Positions 24,824 through 33,835 of a stretch of 41,318 bases of DNA are shown piece by piece (position 1 is the first letter of the stretch; every line of letters starts with the position of its first letter). Both the position numbers and the translations under genes were made by a program. The DNA comes from Aliarcobacter sp. (lineage in GTDB: Bacteria; Campylobacterota; Campylobacteria; Campylobacterales; Arcobacteraceae), in NCBI GenBank assembly GCA_017995775.1, contig JAGOIF010000008.1, positions 1 through 41,318 on the forward strand. The letters run 5' to 3'. The notes beneath the pieces are model-generated. The model was not told the origin of the DNA and made no database searches. It saw only the letters and a list, made by a program, of their open reading frames with translations.

Positions 24824-26098
24824 TTATACCTCCAATAAGAAAGATGCACCTTGTCCGCCACCAACACAAAGTGTAGCAAGACCTAGTTTGTCATTTCTTC
24901 TTTTTAACTCTTTTAAAGCTGTTAAAACAATTCTAGCTCCACTCATACCAACTGGATGACCAAGTGCTATTGCTCCACCATTTACATTTAAAATAGACTC
25001 ATCAATTTCACCCAAAGCTTTTGAATTAAAAGTCTTTTTACAAAAACTATCTGATTTAAAAGCTTTTAAATTTGCAATAACTTGAGCAGCAAAAGCTTCA
25101 TTTAACTCAATTAAATCAATATCATTTAAACTAACACCTGATTTATCAAATAGTTTTTTAGTTGCATAAATAGGTCCAAGTCCCATTCTATGTGCATCAA
25201 CTCCTGCATAAGCATAATCTTTGATAAATCCTAAGGGTTCAAGATTTAGCTCTTTTGCTTTTGATTCAGTACAAACTATTAAACTACAAGCACCATCTGA
25301 AACTTGCGATGAGTTTCCAGCAGTTACAGTTCCACTAAGACGGTCAAAAATAGGATTTAGTTTAGAAAGAGCTTCAATTGTTTGATTAAATCTTACACCA
25401 TCATCTTGTAGAAGTGAAGCATTTTTTGTCATAATTGGATGAATCTCATCTTTAAATTTTCCAAGTTCTATTGCTTTTTGAGTTTTTAAATGTGAATTTA
25501 ATGCATATTCATCTTGAGCTAATCGGCTTATTTTAAACTCATTTGCTAGGTTTTCAGCAGTTATTCCCATGATTTTTCCAGAAATAGGGTCGCTTAAACC
25601 TGCTATTAAACCAATAGTAGGTTTTAAAAATCCAAATCTAAAAGAACTAAGTAGTTTTATTTTTTGAGTTAATGATTTTGCATAAGTAAATTTAGTTATT
25701 AAATTTCTTAATTCATCGCTATAAAGTAAAGGAATATTACTCATAGATTCAACTCCACCAACTAAATACAAATCACCCTGATTTGAGTTGATTTTTTCAA
25801 TTGCACTTGAAATTGATTGCATTCCAGATGCACAGTTTCTATGAACCGTATATGCAGGAGTTGATTGAGGAAAACCAGCTTTTATAGCCATGATTCTTGC
25901 AATATTTGCACTATTTGCAGGTTGTGCCACATTTCCTATGATTACTTCATCAAATTGTTCATATCTTAAATTGTTTTTTAAAACTAATTCTTTTATGATA
26001 ATTGCACCTAAAGTATCTGCACTTACATCATTTAATTTACCATTTGCTTTGGCTATTGGGCTTCTTAATCCATCAACTATGGCTATTCGTTCTTTCAT
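24824..26098 (-). CDS. fadI: Acetyl-CoA C-acyltransferase (3-ketoacyl-CoA thiolase), FadI-like
   Basis: This thiolase splits 3-ketoacyl-CoA with CoA into acetyl-CoA and an acyl-CoA two carbons shorter. In its 424 residues the acylated cysteine lies in V-H-R-N-C-A-S-G-M-Q-S, followed by G-G-V-E-S-M-S, E-L-N-E-A-F-A-A, the histidine block G-G-A-I-A-L-G-H-P-V-G-M-S-G-A-R, and the second active cysteine in L-C-V-G-G-G-Q-G. The length is in the FadI range (about 436) rather than that of FadA (about 387). AGGAGCTAAA precedes the ATG. It lies between the acyl-CoA synthetase and fadJ-like genes with gaps of eight and three bases. Confidence 0.93.
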   Translation of the reverse strand: MKERIAIVDGLRSPIAKANGKLNDVSADTLGAIIIKELVLKNNLRYEQFDEVIIGNVAQPANSANIARIMAIKAGFPQSTPAYTVHRNCASGMQSISSAIEKINSNQGDLYLVGGVESMSNIPLLYSDELRNLITKFTYAKSLTQKIKLLSSFRFGFLKPTIGLIAGLSDPISGKIMGITAENLANEFKISRLAQDEYALNSHLKTQKAIELGKFKDEIHPIMTKNASLLQDDGVRFNQTIEALSKLNPIFDRLSGTVTAGNSSQVSDGACSLIVCTESKAKELNLEPLGFIKDYAYAGVDAHRMGLGPIYATKKLFDKSGVSLNDIDLIELNEAFAAQVIANLKAFKSDSFCKKTFNSKALGEIDESILNVNGGAIALGHPVGMSGARIVLTALKELKRRNDKLGLATLCVGGGQGASFLLEV

Positions 26099-26106
26099 TT
26101 TAGCTC

Positions 26107-27840
26107 CTAATACATACTATTTATAATATCTTCATACTTTTGTTCAATTTTATTTCTAGCGATTTTCATTGAAGGAGTTAACTCTCCTGTTTCAATAGAA
26201 ATATCATTTGTTATGATTTTGAAATTTACTATTTTTTCCCACTGATTTAAATCTTTGTTAACATTTTGTATATAAGTAGAAATATTGTTAACAATATCAC
26301 TTTTACTATAATATTCATCTATTGTTAAGTCATTATTAAATCTTTTTGCTACTTCATATTTCTCTTTATCTACAAAAAGTAACACTGTTGTATATTTTCT
26401 ATTTTGTGAAATAACAACTGCAAATTCAATGTATTTATTTTTAGATAATTTTTGCTCAATGGCAACTGCATTTACATACTCTCCCGTTGAAGTTTTAAAT
26501 ATCTCTTTTACTCTACTTGTAATATATAAATAACCATCTTCATCTAAATAAGCAACATCTCCTGTATGAAACCAGCCATCTTTATCTATGCTTTTTGCTG
26601 TAAGTTCTTCTTGATTTAAATAAGCTTTCATTAAAGAAGGACCTTTTACAAATAACTCATTATCTTCATTGATTTTTATTTGTGCACTTGGAATTACTTT
26701 TCCGCAAGAACCAACTTTATTTGCAAAGGGATAGTTTGTAGAAATCACTGGAGAAAACTCTGTTAATCCATATCCTTGATAAACTGGAACTCCAATGTTT
26801 ACAAAAAAAACAGCGATTTCCTTTGATAAAGGCGCACCTCCACTTATTAGTTTTTCTAGCCTTGATCCAAATATTTCTCTAAATTTTGAATATATTATTT
26901 TGTCATAGATCTTAAATAAAAGAGAATTTTTGTTCAAGTTTTCATTTAACGCATATTTAAAAGCAAAAGATGCAAGGGCTCTACTTATAAATGGTTTTTG
27001 AGAAATTTGTGATTTAATTTTATTAAATATTTTTTCAAGAAGTCTTGGAACGGCTGTAATAATAGTAGGTTTTACAACTTTTAATAAATTTGATATATTT
27101 GTTATGTCATCAATAAAATAAATACTAAGACCACGACTTAAATAATAACTCATAACAGTTCTTTCAAATATATGTGCAAGGGGAAGAACAGATAAAGCTA
27201 TTTCTTTTGAATCAAGATTTATTAAAGAATTTATATCGTGAAGTTGTGAGATTATGTTTTTGTGACTTAACATTACGCCTTTTGGTGTTCCTGTATTTCC
27301 ACTTGTGTAAACAATAGAAAAAATATCATCTTCATTTGCAATATAATTTGAAAATCCTTTTGAATCACAAATTTGTTGTCCGATTACTAAAATCTCATCA
27401 AAGTTATAAAAGTTTGATTCTTTTATACAAAAGTTATGAGTAATAAAAATTAAATCAGAATTTTTTTCTTCAATATCTTTTAGTCTTTCTTCTGAATCAA
27501 TAAACATATATTTCATGTTCGAATCTTTTATTTCAAAGTTAAGATTTTCACTTGAGATATTTGCAAAAATAGGAACACTAATGGCTCCAACTTCATGAAT
27601 AGCAAAATCAAAAATCAACCAAAATGCGCTTGATTTTGCAAAAATACCAACTGTATCACCTTTTTTTATACCTAAATCTTTTAGGGCAAGGCTTAGACAA
27701 ATAACTTTATTTCTAAAATCACTGTTTGAAATATTTTTATATTTTCCATTTGATAAATAGTTTAAAAAATATTTATTATCGTAAGTATTTGATATATAAG
27801 AAAAAAGTTCATTGTATGTTTTAAAGTCATAAGTATTCAT
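26107..27840 (-). CDS. fadD: Long-chain fatty-acid CoA ligase (AMP-binding enzyme)
   Basis: The enzyme activates free fatty acids to acyl-CoA through an acyl-adenylate, and so feeds the cluster. The 577-residue protein has the AMP-binding P-loop I-V-Y-T-S-G-N-T-G-T-P-K-G-V-M-L-S, S-G-G-A-P-L-S-K-E, G-Y-G-L-T-E-F-S-P and the hinge region G-W-F-H-T-G-D-V-A-Y-L-D-E-D-G-Y-L-Y-I-T-S-R-V-K-E. H-I-F-E-R-T is typical of the long-chain (FAA1-like) subgroup. The ATG follows AAAGGAGAACAT. A TATACT -10-like element (27881-27886 read on the minus strand) upstream suggests that it has its own promoter besides read-through from the thioesterase gene. Confidence 0.9.
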   Translation of the reverse strand: MNTYDFKTYNELFSYISNTYDNKYFLNYLSNGKYKNISNSDFRNKVICLSLALKDLGIKKGDTVGIFAKSSAFWLIFDFAIHEVGAISVPIFANISSENLNFEIKDSNMKYMFIDSEERLKDIEEKNSDLIFITHNFCIKESNFYNFDEILVIGQQICDSKGFSNYIANEDDIFSIVYTSGNTGTPKGVMLSHKNIISQLHDINSLINLDSKEIALSVLPLAHIFERTVMSYYLSRGLSIYFIDDITNISNLLKVVKPTIITAVPRLLEKIFNKIKSQISQKPFISRALASFAFKYALNENLNKNSLLFKIYDKIIYSKFREIFGSRLEKLISGGAPLSKEIAVFFVNIGVPVYQGYGLTEFSPVISTNYPFANKVGSCGKVIPSAQIKINEDNELFVKGPSLMKAYLNQEELTAKSIDKDGWFHTGDVAYLDEDGYLYITSRVKEIFKTSTGEYVNAVAIEQKLSKNKYIEFAVVISQNRKYTTVLLFVDKEKYEVAKRFNNDLTIDEYYSKSDIVNNISTYIQNVNKDLNQWEKIVNFKIITNDISIETGELTPSMKIARNKIEQKYEDIINSMY

Positions 27841-27880
27841 ATGTTCTCCTTTGCAATAAACTTTAAATTTGATAAATTCA

Positions 27881-27886
27881 AGTATA
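27881..27886 (-). promoter_or_regulatory. Putative -10 element of the fadD promoter
   Basis: AGTATA read on the minus strand is TATACT, preceded by T-rich sequence as in Campylobacterota promoters. It lies about 40 bases before the fadD ATG, within the 127-base gap after the thioesterase gene. The assignment rests on sequence resemblance only. Confidence 0.4.
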
Positions 27887-27967
27887 ACAAATAAAATAAG
27901 TTAATAATTTTTTTATCAAAAAAGTGTAGGGAATTTACTATTTTTATTTTTTAGTAGCTAATTTTAC

Positions 27968-28408
27968 TCATATTTTAATCACATAATATCCTTCAAACTC
28001 TACACAAACTTTATTATCTTCAATTATTTTTGAATAAATTTTAATTGATGCACTTTTTTTTGTTTGTAATTTTTCTTTTAAAATCTCAATTTGTTCTTTT
28101 GAAGGTTTTTTTGTGTAACAAATAATATCTTTTGTTACAGGATTTTTATATGAGTGCTCATTTTTTATAATTACAATATTATTAGAATCAAATCCTAACT
28201 CTTTTGAAATCAACCAAGATAAACTCCAGCCAGAAATAATGCAAATTGTTGCTAAACTTCCACCAAAAGCTGTACCCTTATCATTTATATTTACATCAAG
28301 AGGAGCTGTTGTTACTAATTCATTTTCATCATAATTACTTACTTTTAATTGCATAAAATTGGTTAAAGGAATCTCTTTATGTAATTTTTTTTCTAGTTCT
28401 TTTATCAT
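27968..28408 (-). CDS. Hot-dog fold thioesterase (YiiD C-terminal domain type)
   Basis: The 146-residue protein matches the YiiD_C thioesterase-like pattern: I-P-L-T-N-F-M-Q-L-K-V, T-T-A-P-L-D-V-N-I-N-D-K-G-T-A-F-G-G-S-L and I-S-G-W-S-L-S-W-L. The N-x-N...T-A-F-G-G-S block corresponds to the catalytic region of hot-dog acyl-CoA or acyl-ACP thioesterases. It is the first gene of the beta-oxidation cluster, so it may hydrolyse acyl-CoA that accumulates or stalls in the cycle. Substrate chain length is unknown. The ribosome-binding site is modest (AAGAG, seven bases before the ATG). Confidence 0.82.
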   Translation of the reverse strand: MIKELEKKLHKEIPLTNFMQLKVSNYDENELVTTAPLDVNINDKGTAFGGSLATICIISGWSLSWLISKELGFDSNNIVIIKNEHSYKNPVTKDIICYTKKPSKEQIEILKEKLQTKKSASIKIYSKIIEDNKVCVEFEGYYVIKI

Positions 28409-28445
28409 TATTTACTCTTATTTTTTTATTAAATTAGTTCAATAA

Positions 28446-28451
28446 ATATAC
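28446..28451 (-). promoter_or_regulatory. Putative -10 element of the thioesterase / beta-oxidation cluster
   Basis: AATATA read on the minus strand is TATATT, about 37 bases before the thioesterase ATG. The nearest TTGTACA boxes (28483-28501) lie upstream of where its -35 region would be. Confidence 0.35.
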
Positions 28452-28482
28452 TCAAAAAATATTGAACAAATAATAAAGAGAT

Positions 28483-28623
28483 TGTACAAAAATTGTACAT
28501 ATGCAAAATAATTTTATATTTATTGTTTATATATAACTTTATCTTATCGATAGTAATTAGATTAATTGTAACTTTCATTCCCAGATTTTAAAACTTGTAC
28601 AATTCTTTACAAAAATTGTACAT
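28483..28623. promoter_or_regulatory. Array of TTGTACA boxes between the beta-oxidation cluster and acnB
   Basis: TTGTACA occurs at 28483, 28494, 28595 and 28616, and the related TTTACAA at 28606. Box starts are 11 bases apart in the first group and 11 then 10 apart in the second, about one helical turn. TTGTACAA is itself a perfect palindrome. A 16-base stretch, ACAAAAATTGTACATA, is repeated exactly at 28487-28502 and 28609-28624. The last box overlaps the expected -35 of the acnB promoter. The regulator is unknown. Confidence 0.6.
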
Positions 28624-28640
28624 ACTAATTTTTTTCTTTG

Positions 28641-28649
28641 TGATATAAT
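28641..28649 (+). promoter_or_regulatory. Extended -10 promoter element of acnB
   Basis: TGATATAAT matches the extended -10 form (TGnTATAAT). It lies about 35 bases before the acnB ATG, with AGAGGAG as ribosome-binding site between them. Confidence 0.65.
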
Positions 28650-28684
28650 AACTCAACTTTCTAAAAATAAAGAGGAGATATTAT

Positions 28685-31261
28685 ATGAGTTTATTAGCAA
28701 ATTATAAAGCGCATTCGCAAGAGAGAATTAATGAGGGTGGATTACCTGCATTACCTTTAACTGCTGAACAAACTGCACAATTAGTAGAGTTATTAAAAGC
28801 TAATCCTGTTGTAGAAGCTGAATACTGTTTAGATTTATTTACAAACAAAATTAACCCAGGTGTTGATGATGCGGCATATGTTAAAGCTGCATTTTTAAAT
28901 GACATTGTTCAAGGTAAAGTTTCATGTTCTGTAATTTCAAAAGTAAAAGCTATTGAAATTTTAGGAACAATGATGGGTGGATTTAACGTATCTCCATTAG
29001 TTGAAGCGTTAAAAATTCCTGAAGTTGCAGATGCTGCTGCTAAAGAATTAAAAAATACTATTTTAGTTTATAACTCATTTAATGATGTTAAAGAATTAAT
29101 GGATGCTGGAAATGCAAAAGCTAAAGAGATTATTGAATCTTGGGCAAATGCTGAATGGTTTACAAATAAGCCAGCTTTAGAAGAAGAAATGACTTTAACT
29201 GTATATAAAATTCCTGGTGAAACAAATACAGATGATTTATCTCCTGCAACTGTTGCATTCACAAGATCAGATATTCCTTTACATGCAACTGCAATGTTAC
29301 AATCAAGAATGGAAAAGCCATTAGAAATGATGGAAAAACTTAAAGAAAAAGGTCATCCTTTAGCATACGTAGGTGATGTTGTTGGAACTGGAAGCTCAAG
29401 AAAATCAGGAATCAACTCAGTTCAATGGTACATGGGAAGAGATATTCCAGGTGTTCCAAATAAAAGAACAGGTGGAGTTGTAATTGGTTCTATCATTGCT
29501 CCAATTTTCTTTAATACTGCAGAAGATTCAGGTTGTTTACCAATTCAAGCTTCAGTTGATGCTTTAGAAACAGGTGATGTAATCGTATTAAAACCATACG
29601 CTGGTGTTATAGAAAAAGACGGAAAAGTAGTTTCTGAATTTAAATTAGCTCCAAATACATTAACAGACGAAATGAGAGCAGGTGGAAGAATCCCATTAAT
29701 TATTGGAAAAGGTTTAACTGCAAAAGCTAGAGAAGCATTAAAATTAGGTGCATCTGATGCATTTATCGCAGCAGAACAACCAGCTAATAATGGTAAAGGT
29801 TATACTCAAGCTCAAAAAATGGTAGGACGTGCTTGTGGTGTTGAAGGTATCAAGCCAGGTATGTATGTTGAGCCAATCGCTACAACTGTAGGATCTCAAG
29901 ATACAACAGGACCAATGACTAGAGATGAGATTAAAGAATTAGCTGCACTATCTTTTGGTGCTGATATGGTTATGCAATCATTTTGTCATACTGCTGCTTA
30001 TCCAAAGCCAGCTGATATTAAATTAAGACATACATTACCAGATTTCATCAATTCAAGAGGTGGAGTTACTCTTAAGCCAGGTGACGGTGTTATTCACTCA
30101 TGGTTAAATAGATTATGTTTACCAGATACTGTAGGAACTGGTGGAGATTCACATACAAGATTCCCAATTGGTATTTCTTTCCCTGCTGGATCTGGACTTA
30201 TTGCATTCGCAGGAGTTACAGGAATGATGCCTTTAACTATGCCTGAGTCTGTTTTAGTTAAATTTACAGGAACAATGCAACCAGGAATTACTTTAAGAGA
30301 TTTAGTAAATGCTATTCCACACCAAGCAATTAAAGATGGTTTATTAACTGTTGAGAAAAAAGGTAAGAAAAACATTTTTGCTGGAACAATTATTGAAATT
30401 CAAGGTTTACCAGACTTAAAAGTTGAGCAAGCGTTTGAATTATCAGATGCATCTGCAGAAAGATCAGCAGCTGCTTGTTCTGTTCAATTAAACAAAGAAC
30501 CAATTATTGAGTATTTATCTTCAAATATCGCATTAATTGAAAAAATGGTTGAAGAAGGTTATGCAGACGCTAAAACTTTACAAAGAAGAGCTGATAAAAT
30601 GAAAGAGTGGATTAAAAACCCTCAATTATTACAACCAGATGCTGATGCTGAGTATTTAGCTACAATCGAAATCAATCTTGATAATATTAAAGAACCAATT
30701 TTAGCTTGTCCAAATGATCCAGATGATGTTGCTACATTAGGTGAAATTTTAGCTGATGATAAAAGACCAAAAAATATTGATGAAGTATTCGTAGGTTCTT
30801 GTATGACAAATATTGGATTATTTAGAGCACTTGGTGAAGTTTTAAAAGGTGAAGGTGCTGCTAAAGCAAAATTATGGATTGCACCTCCAACTAAAATGGA
30901 CGAAGCTCAATTAACTCAAGAGGGATACTATGCATTATTTGCAGCAGCAGGAGCTAGAATAGAGATTCCTGGTTGTTCATTATGTATGGGTAACCAAGCG
31001 CAAGTAAGTGAAGGAGCATCTGTATTCTCAACTTCTACAAGAAACTTTGATAATAGACTAGGAAAAGGTTCTCAAGTTTATTTAGGTTCTGCTGAAGTTG
31101 CTGCTGTTACTGCACTTTTAGGAAGATTACCATCTGTTGCAGAATATATGGAAATTGTTTCTAGAAAAATTAACGCTAGCAATAAAGATGGAGTTTATAA
31201 ATACTTAAACTTCCACCAAGTTACAAAAGAAGATTTAAAAACTCTTGTAACTTCAAGATAA
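28685..31261 (+). CDS. acnB: Aconitate hydratase B
   Basis: AcnB interconverts citrate and isocitrate in the TCA cycle with a [4Fe-4S] cluster; in some bacteria the apo-protein also binds mRNA. The 858-residue protein has the AcnB order: N-terminal HEAT-like helical domain, swivel domain ([19 protein letters not shown]), then the catalytic domains with [20 protein letters not shown] and the cluster cysteines in G-S-C-M-T-N-I-G and [10 protein letters not shown]. It is expressed alone between its own promoter and a terminator. Sharing an operator region with the beta-oxidation cluster would fit oxidation of the acetyl-CoA produced. Confidence 0.96.
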   Translation: MSLLANYKAHSQERINEGGLPALPLTAEQTAQLVELLKANPVVEAEYCLDLFTNKINPGVDDAAYVKAAFLNDIVQGKVSCSVISKVKAIEILGTMMGGFNVSPLVEALKIPEVADAAAKELKNTILVYNSFNDVKELMDAGNAKAKEIIESWANAEWFTNKPALEEEMTLTVYKIPGETNTDDLSPATVAFTRSDIPLHATAMLQSRMEKPLEMMEKLKEKGHPLAYVGDVVGTGSSRKSGINSVQWYMGRDIPGVPNKRTGGVVIGSIIAPIFFNTAEDSGCLPIQASVDALETGDVIVLKPYAGVIEKDGKVVSEFKLAPNTLTDEMRAGGRIPLIIGKGLTAKAREALKLGASDAFIAAEQPANNGKGYTQAQKMVGRACGVEGIKPGMYVEPIATTVGSQDTTGPMTRDEIKELAALSFGADMVMQSFCHTAAYPKPADIKLRHTLPDFINSRGGVTLKPGDGVIHSWLNRLCLPDTVGTGGDSHTRFPIGISFPAGSGLIAFAGVTGMMPLTMPESVLVKFTGTMQPGITLRDLVNAIPHQAIKDGLLTVEKKGKKNIFAGTIIEIQGLPDLKVEQAFELSDASAERSAAACSVQLNKEPIIEYLSSNIALIEKMVEEGYADAKTLQRRADKMKEWIKNPQLLQPDADAEYLATIEINLDNIKEPILACPNDPDDVATLGEILADDKRPKNIDEVFVGSCMTNIGLFRALGEVLKGEGAAKAKLWIAPPTKMDEAQLTQEGYYALFAAAGARIEIPGCSLCMGNQAQVSEGASVFSTSTRNFDNRLGKGSQVYLGSAEVAAVTALLGRLPSVAEYMEIVSRKINASNKDGVYKYLNFHQVTKEDLKTLVTSR

Positions 31262-31278
31262 TATTATTATCTGTTATA

Positions 31279-31314
31279 AGAAAGGGGAGAGGCTTTGCCT
31301 TTCCCCTTTTTTTG
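31279..31314 (+). terminator. Rho-independent terminator of acnB
   Basis: AAAGGGGAGAGGC (31281-31293) pairs with GCCTTTCCCCTTT (31297-31309) with one mismatch, followed by a T run. Confidence 0.9.
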
Positions 31315-31341
31315 TTTAAATATAAAAATAAAAGAGATTAT

Positions 31342-31914
31342 ATGGCACAAAAAGATGAAATAAAATGGAATAAAAAATATAAAGAAATACCTTCTTTATT
31401 GCAAACAAGAGAAGTTAGTAAAAAGCTAATGCAAATAGTTCAAAAAGCAAAAGGTAAAAAAGCCTTGGATATCGCTTCTGGAGCTGGTAGAAACTCTATA
31501 TATCTTGCATCAAAAGGTTTTGATGTTGAGGCATTAGATATCTCAAGTGTTGCTCTTGATGCTCTTAAAAGTAAAGGTATTAAAAATATAACTTGTAATC
31601 TTGTAGATTTAGATGTATATGAAATACCTAATAATTCTTATGATTTAATTGTTATGACAAATTTTTTAGATAGAAAACTTATTCCTAAATTAAAAATGGC
31701 TCTTAAACAAGATGGAATTCTTTTTATAGAAACATATATGGATGATGAAGTAAATGAAAAAGCACCTTCAAATAGTGATTTTTTACTAAAAAAAGATGAA
31801 TTATTAAGCTTTTTTGATGATAATTTTGAAGTTTTAGATTATGATGAATTTTTAAATGAAGCAGAGGAATTATATAAAATGAAAAAACAATCAATTTCTG
31901 TTAGAAAAATATGA
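31342..31914 (+). CDS. Class I SAM-dependent methyltransferase (TehB-like)
   Basis: The 190-residue protein has the SAM-binding motif A-L-D-I-A-S-G-A-G-R-N-S-I-Y-L-A, motif II acidic residue in V-E-A-L-D-I-S, and L-I-V-M-T-N-F-L-D, like the TehB/tellurite-resistance type and other small-molecule methyltransferases. The substrate is unknown. A TTG at 31312 would extend it into the acnB terminator; ATG 31342 with AAAGAGA upstream is the better start. It overlaps the next gene by four bases (ATGA), so the two are co-translated. Confidence 0.85.
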   Translation: MAQKDEIKWNKKYKEIPSLLQTREVSKKLMQIVQKAKGKKALDIASGAGRNSIYLASKGFDVEALDISSVALDALKSKGIKNITCNLVDLDVYEIPNNSYDLIVMTNFLDRKLIPKLKMALKQDGILFIETYMDDEVNEKAPSNSDFLLKKDELLSFFDDNFEVLDYDEFLNEAEELYKMKKQSISVRKI

Positions 31915-32306
31915 TTTTAAAACATAGTGCTCTTTTTAGCTTAAGTTTTATTGCTATTATTGCTGTTTATTTAACTATCTTAGGAGAAAATAAAACTATT
32001 GAGATAATTAAAGGTGAATATTTGAGTATTTTGTCTTTGATTCCAATTACAGCTGTTTTTTTCTATTTTCGATTTAAATTAAAGAATTATGAGCTTACTG
32101 ATTTTAATAAAAATAGTGGTTTTTCATTACAAACAACAATTATTTTTTTTCTTATATTTCAAGTAGTGGATTATTTTATGGAAGATGGATTTATTGGTAT
32201 GATTTCCCAATGGTTTTTATATTGGATTATGGGAATAGTAGCATTACTTTTAATGCAGATTCTAAACTATTATAGAAATTATAAATTAATAAAAGAGAAG
32301 TTTTAA
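31911..32306 (+). CDS. Hypothetical membrane protein with about four helices
   Basis: The 131-residue protein has hydrophobic segments at about residues 6-24, 38-52, 72-88 and 96-117 and a basic C-terminus. I recognise no family. It is coupled to the methyltransferase gene by an ATGA overlap and lies 50 bases before the TetR gene. Confidence 0.7.
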   Translation: MILKHSALFSLSFIAIIAVYLTILGENKTIEIIKGEYLSILSLIPITAVFFYFRFKLKNYELTDFNKNSGFSLQTTIIFFLIFQVVDYFMEDGFIGMISQWFLYWIMGIVALLLMQILNYYRNYKLIKEKF

Positions 32307-32331
32307 TCTTAAGTATATTACTATTCACAAA

Positions 32332-32347
32332 AATAATGATTATTAAA
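32332..32347. promoter_or_regulatory. Possible TetR autoregulatory site
   Basis: AATGATTATT (32335-32344) is identical to the centre of the palindrome at 35266-35281 read on the other strand. It lies directly before the ribosome-binding site of the TetR gene. The flanks match less well (12 of 16 positions). Confidence 0.35.
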
Positions 32348-32356
32348 GGATAAGTT

Positions 32357-32950
32357 ATTTCTAATTTAAAAGAAACAAAAAAAAATACTATTATAGAAAA
32401 TGCTTTAAAACTTTTTTCACAAAAAGGTTTTTATAATACAACAATTCCTGATATTGCAAAAGCTATGAAAATGAGTGTTGGAAATATGTACAACTATTTT
32501 TCTTCAAAAGAAGAATTAGCAAAATTTGCTATTAAATACTCTACAAATATTTTAGCTATTGAATTACGAGAAGTTAATAATATGGAAATTACTTCAAAAG
32601 AAAAGATATATGTTTTTGTAAAAAAATATTTAGAAAATGTTCAAAAATCACCTGAAATTATTGAATATTTTTTAAGAGTTTATTTATCAAATAGAGAGGT
32701 ATTTAAACAAGGTTGTGAAGGTTTTTTATGTGTTGGAGAGTTTGTAACTGAAGTTATGATTTTACTTGATGAAGGTGCACAAAAAAAAGAGTTTAGAGAA
32801 CAAGATTTTTTCCCAGCTTTTGGAATGTTAATGGGATGTTTAGGTGGATTTGCTTTTTTAAGTGGTGAAAACGTTTTGCCTAAGGATTTATTATCATACA
32901 GTGATGCTGTTGCTGATAATATATATCGAGCATTAAAGTATGACGAGTAA
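32357..32950 (+). CDS. TetR/AcrR family transcriptional regulator with apparent ATT start
   Basis: The N-terminal helix-turn-helix is typical: T-I-I-E-N-A-L-K-L-F-S-Q-K-G-F-Y-N-T-T, I-P-D-I-A-K-A-M-K-M-S-V-G-N-M-Y-N-Y-F-S-S-K in two parts, with the recognition helix at about 39-48. The first ATG in frame (32465) would remove the first half of this domain, so translation must begin upstream. A TAA closes the frame at 32351, and AAAGGA (32345-32350) lies six bases before ATT at 32357, giving 197 residues. The C-terminal part is a ligand-binding helical domain of unknown ligand. It overlaps the HupU-like gene by 11 bases, so the regulator and the hydrogenase-like subunits form one operon. Confidence 0.85.
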   Translation: MSNLKETKKNTIIENALKLFSQKGFYNTTIPDIAKAMKMSVGNMYNYFSSKEELAKFAIKYSTNILAIELREVNNMEITSKEKIYVFVKKYLENVQKSPEIIEYFLRVYLSNREVFKQGCEGFLCVGEFVTEVMILLDEGAQKKEFREQDFFPAFGMLMGCLGGFAFLSGENVLPKDLLSYSDAVADNIYRALKYDE

Positions 32951-33833
32951 AAAAAAACCAACTATTGTTTGGTTTGCAGCAATTACGTGTAATGGAAATA
33001 CCCATTCATTATTAAGTGCAAATGCTTCAAGATTGGAGCTACTTTTTGATAGCTTTGATCTTATTTATCATCCAAGCCTAACAATAGATAAAAGTTTGAA
33101 TGATGTTTTACTTCAAAATGAAAAAATAGATTTTTTACTTATTGAAGGAGCAATTTCAGCAAATGAAAACTTTTTCTCAATCTCAAATGATTCTACTTTT
33201 AATATTTTAAATAAATTAGCATTAAAATCAAAACATATAATAGCAGTTGGTTCTTGCGCTTCAAATGGAGGAATTCACGCAAAATTCACACAAAATAGTG
33301 ATATTTGTGGGATTAATAACTCTATAAATGAAGAAGCATTAATAAACCTAGAACACAATATTATAAATCTAACAGGTTGTCCTGTTCATCCTGAATGGAT
33401 ACTTCAAACTTTATTTACTTTGAAAAATTATGGGAAAATGCAACTTGATGAGCAAAAAAGACCAAAAGAACTATATAGCACATTAGCTCATCATGGATGT
33501 ACAAGAAATGAGTATTTTGAGTGGAAAGTTGAAGGTTCTTTTGGAGAAAAAGAGGGATGTTTATTTTATGAACAAGGTTGTCGTGGTCCTATGACACATA
33601 GTTCTTGTAATAAAATTTTATGGAATGATATAAGTTCAAAAACAAGAGTAGGAATGCCTTGTATTGGATGTACTGAAAGTGATTTTCCAAGAGAAAATAT
33701 GTTAGAAACTAAAAAAAATATTGGAATACCTTTAGATGTTCCCCTTGGTATTTCAAAACGAGCTTATTTGTCAATTACTGGAATTGCAAAAACTTTTAAA
33801 ATAGATAGATTAAACAAAAAACTTATGGATTAA
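32940..33833 (+). CDS. hupU: [NiFe] hydrogenase small subunit, HupU/sensor type (no Tat signal)
   Basis: The 297-residue protein starts directly with the flavodoxin-like domain and has no twin-arginine signal or membrane anchor, so it is cytoplasmic, as in the H2-sensing (HupU/HoxB) or group 2 hydrogenases. Cluster motifs are G-S-C-A-S-N-G-G (Cys106), T-G-C-P-V-H-P (Cys147), H-H-G-C (Cys187), E-G-C-L-F-Y-E-Q-G-C-R-G-P, S-S-C-N and C-I-G-C-T-E. The first motif, normally C-x-x-C for the proximal cluster, is I-T-C-N-G-N, with Asn20 in place of the second Cys. It pairs with HupV directly downstream. Electron transfer or H2 sensing is inferred from family and context. Confidence 0.85.
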   Translation: MTSKKKPTIVWFAAITCNGNTHSLLSANASRLELLFDSFDLIYHPSLTIDKSLNDVLLQNEKIDFLLIEGAISANENFFSISNDSTFNILNKLALKSKHIIAVGSCASNGGIHAKFTQNSDICGINNSINEEALINLEHNIINLTGCPVHPEWILQTLFTLKNYGKMQLDEQKRPKELYSTLAHHGCTRNEYFEWKVEGSFGEKEGCLFYEQGCRGPMTHSSCNKILWNDISSKTRVGMPCIGCTESDFPRENMLETKKNIGIPLDVPLGISKRAYLSITGIAKTFKIDRLNKKLMD

Positions 33834-33835
33834 AT

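Noticed and set aside
31312-31341. TTG start extending the methyltransferase upstream
   Set aside because: It begins inside the acnB terminator T run and has no ribosome-binding site of its own.
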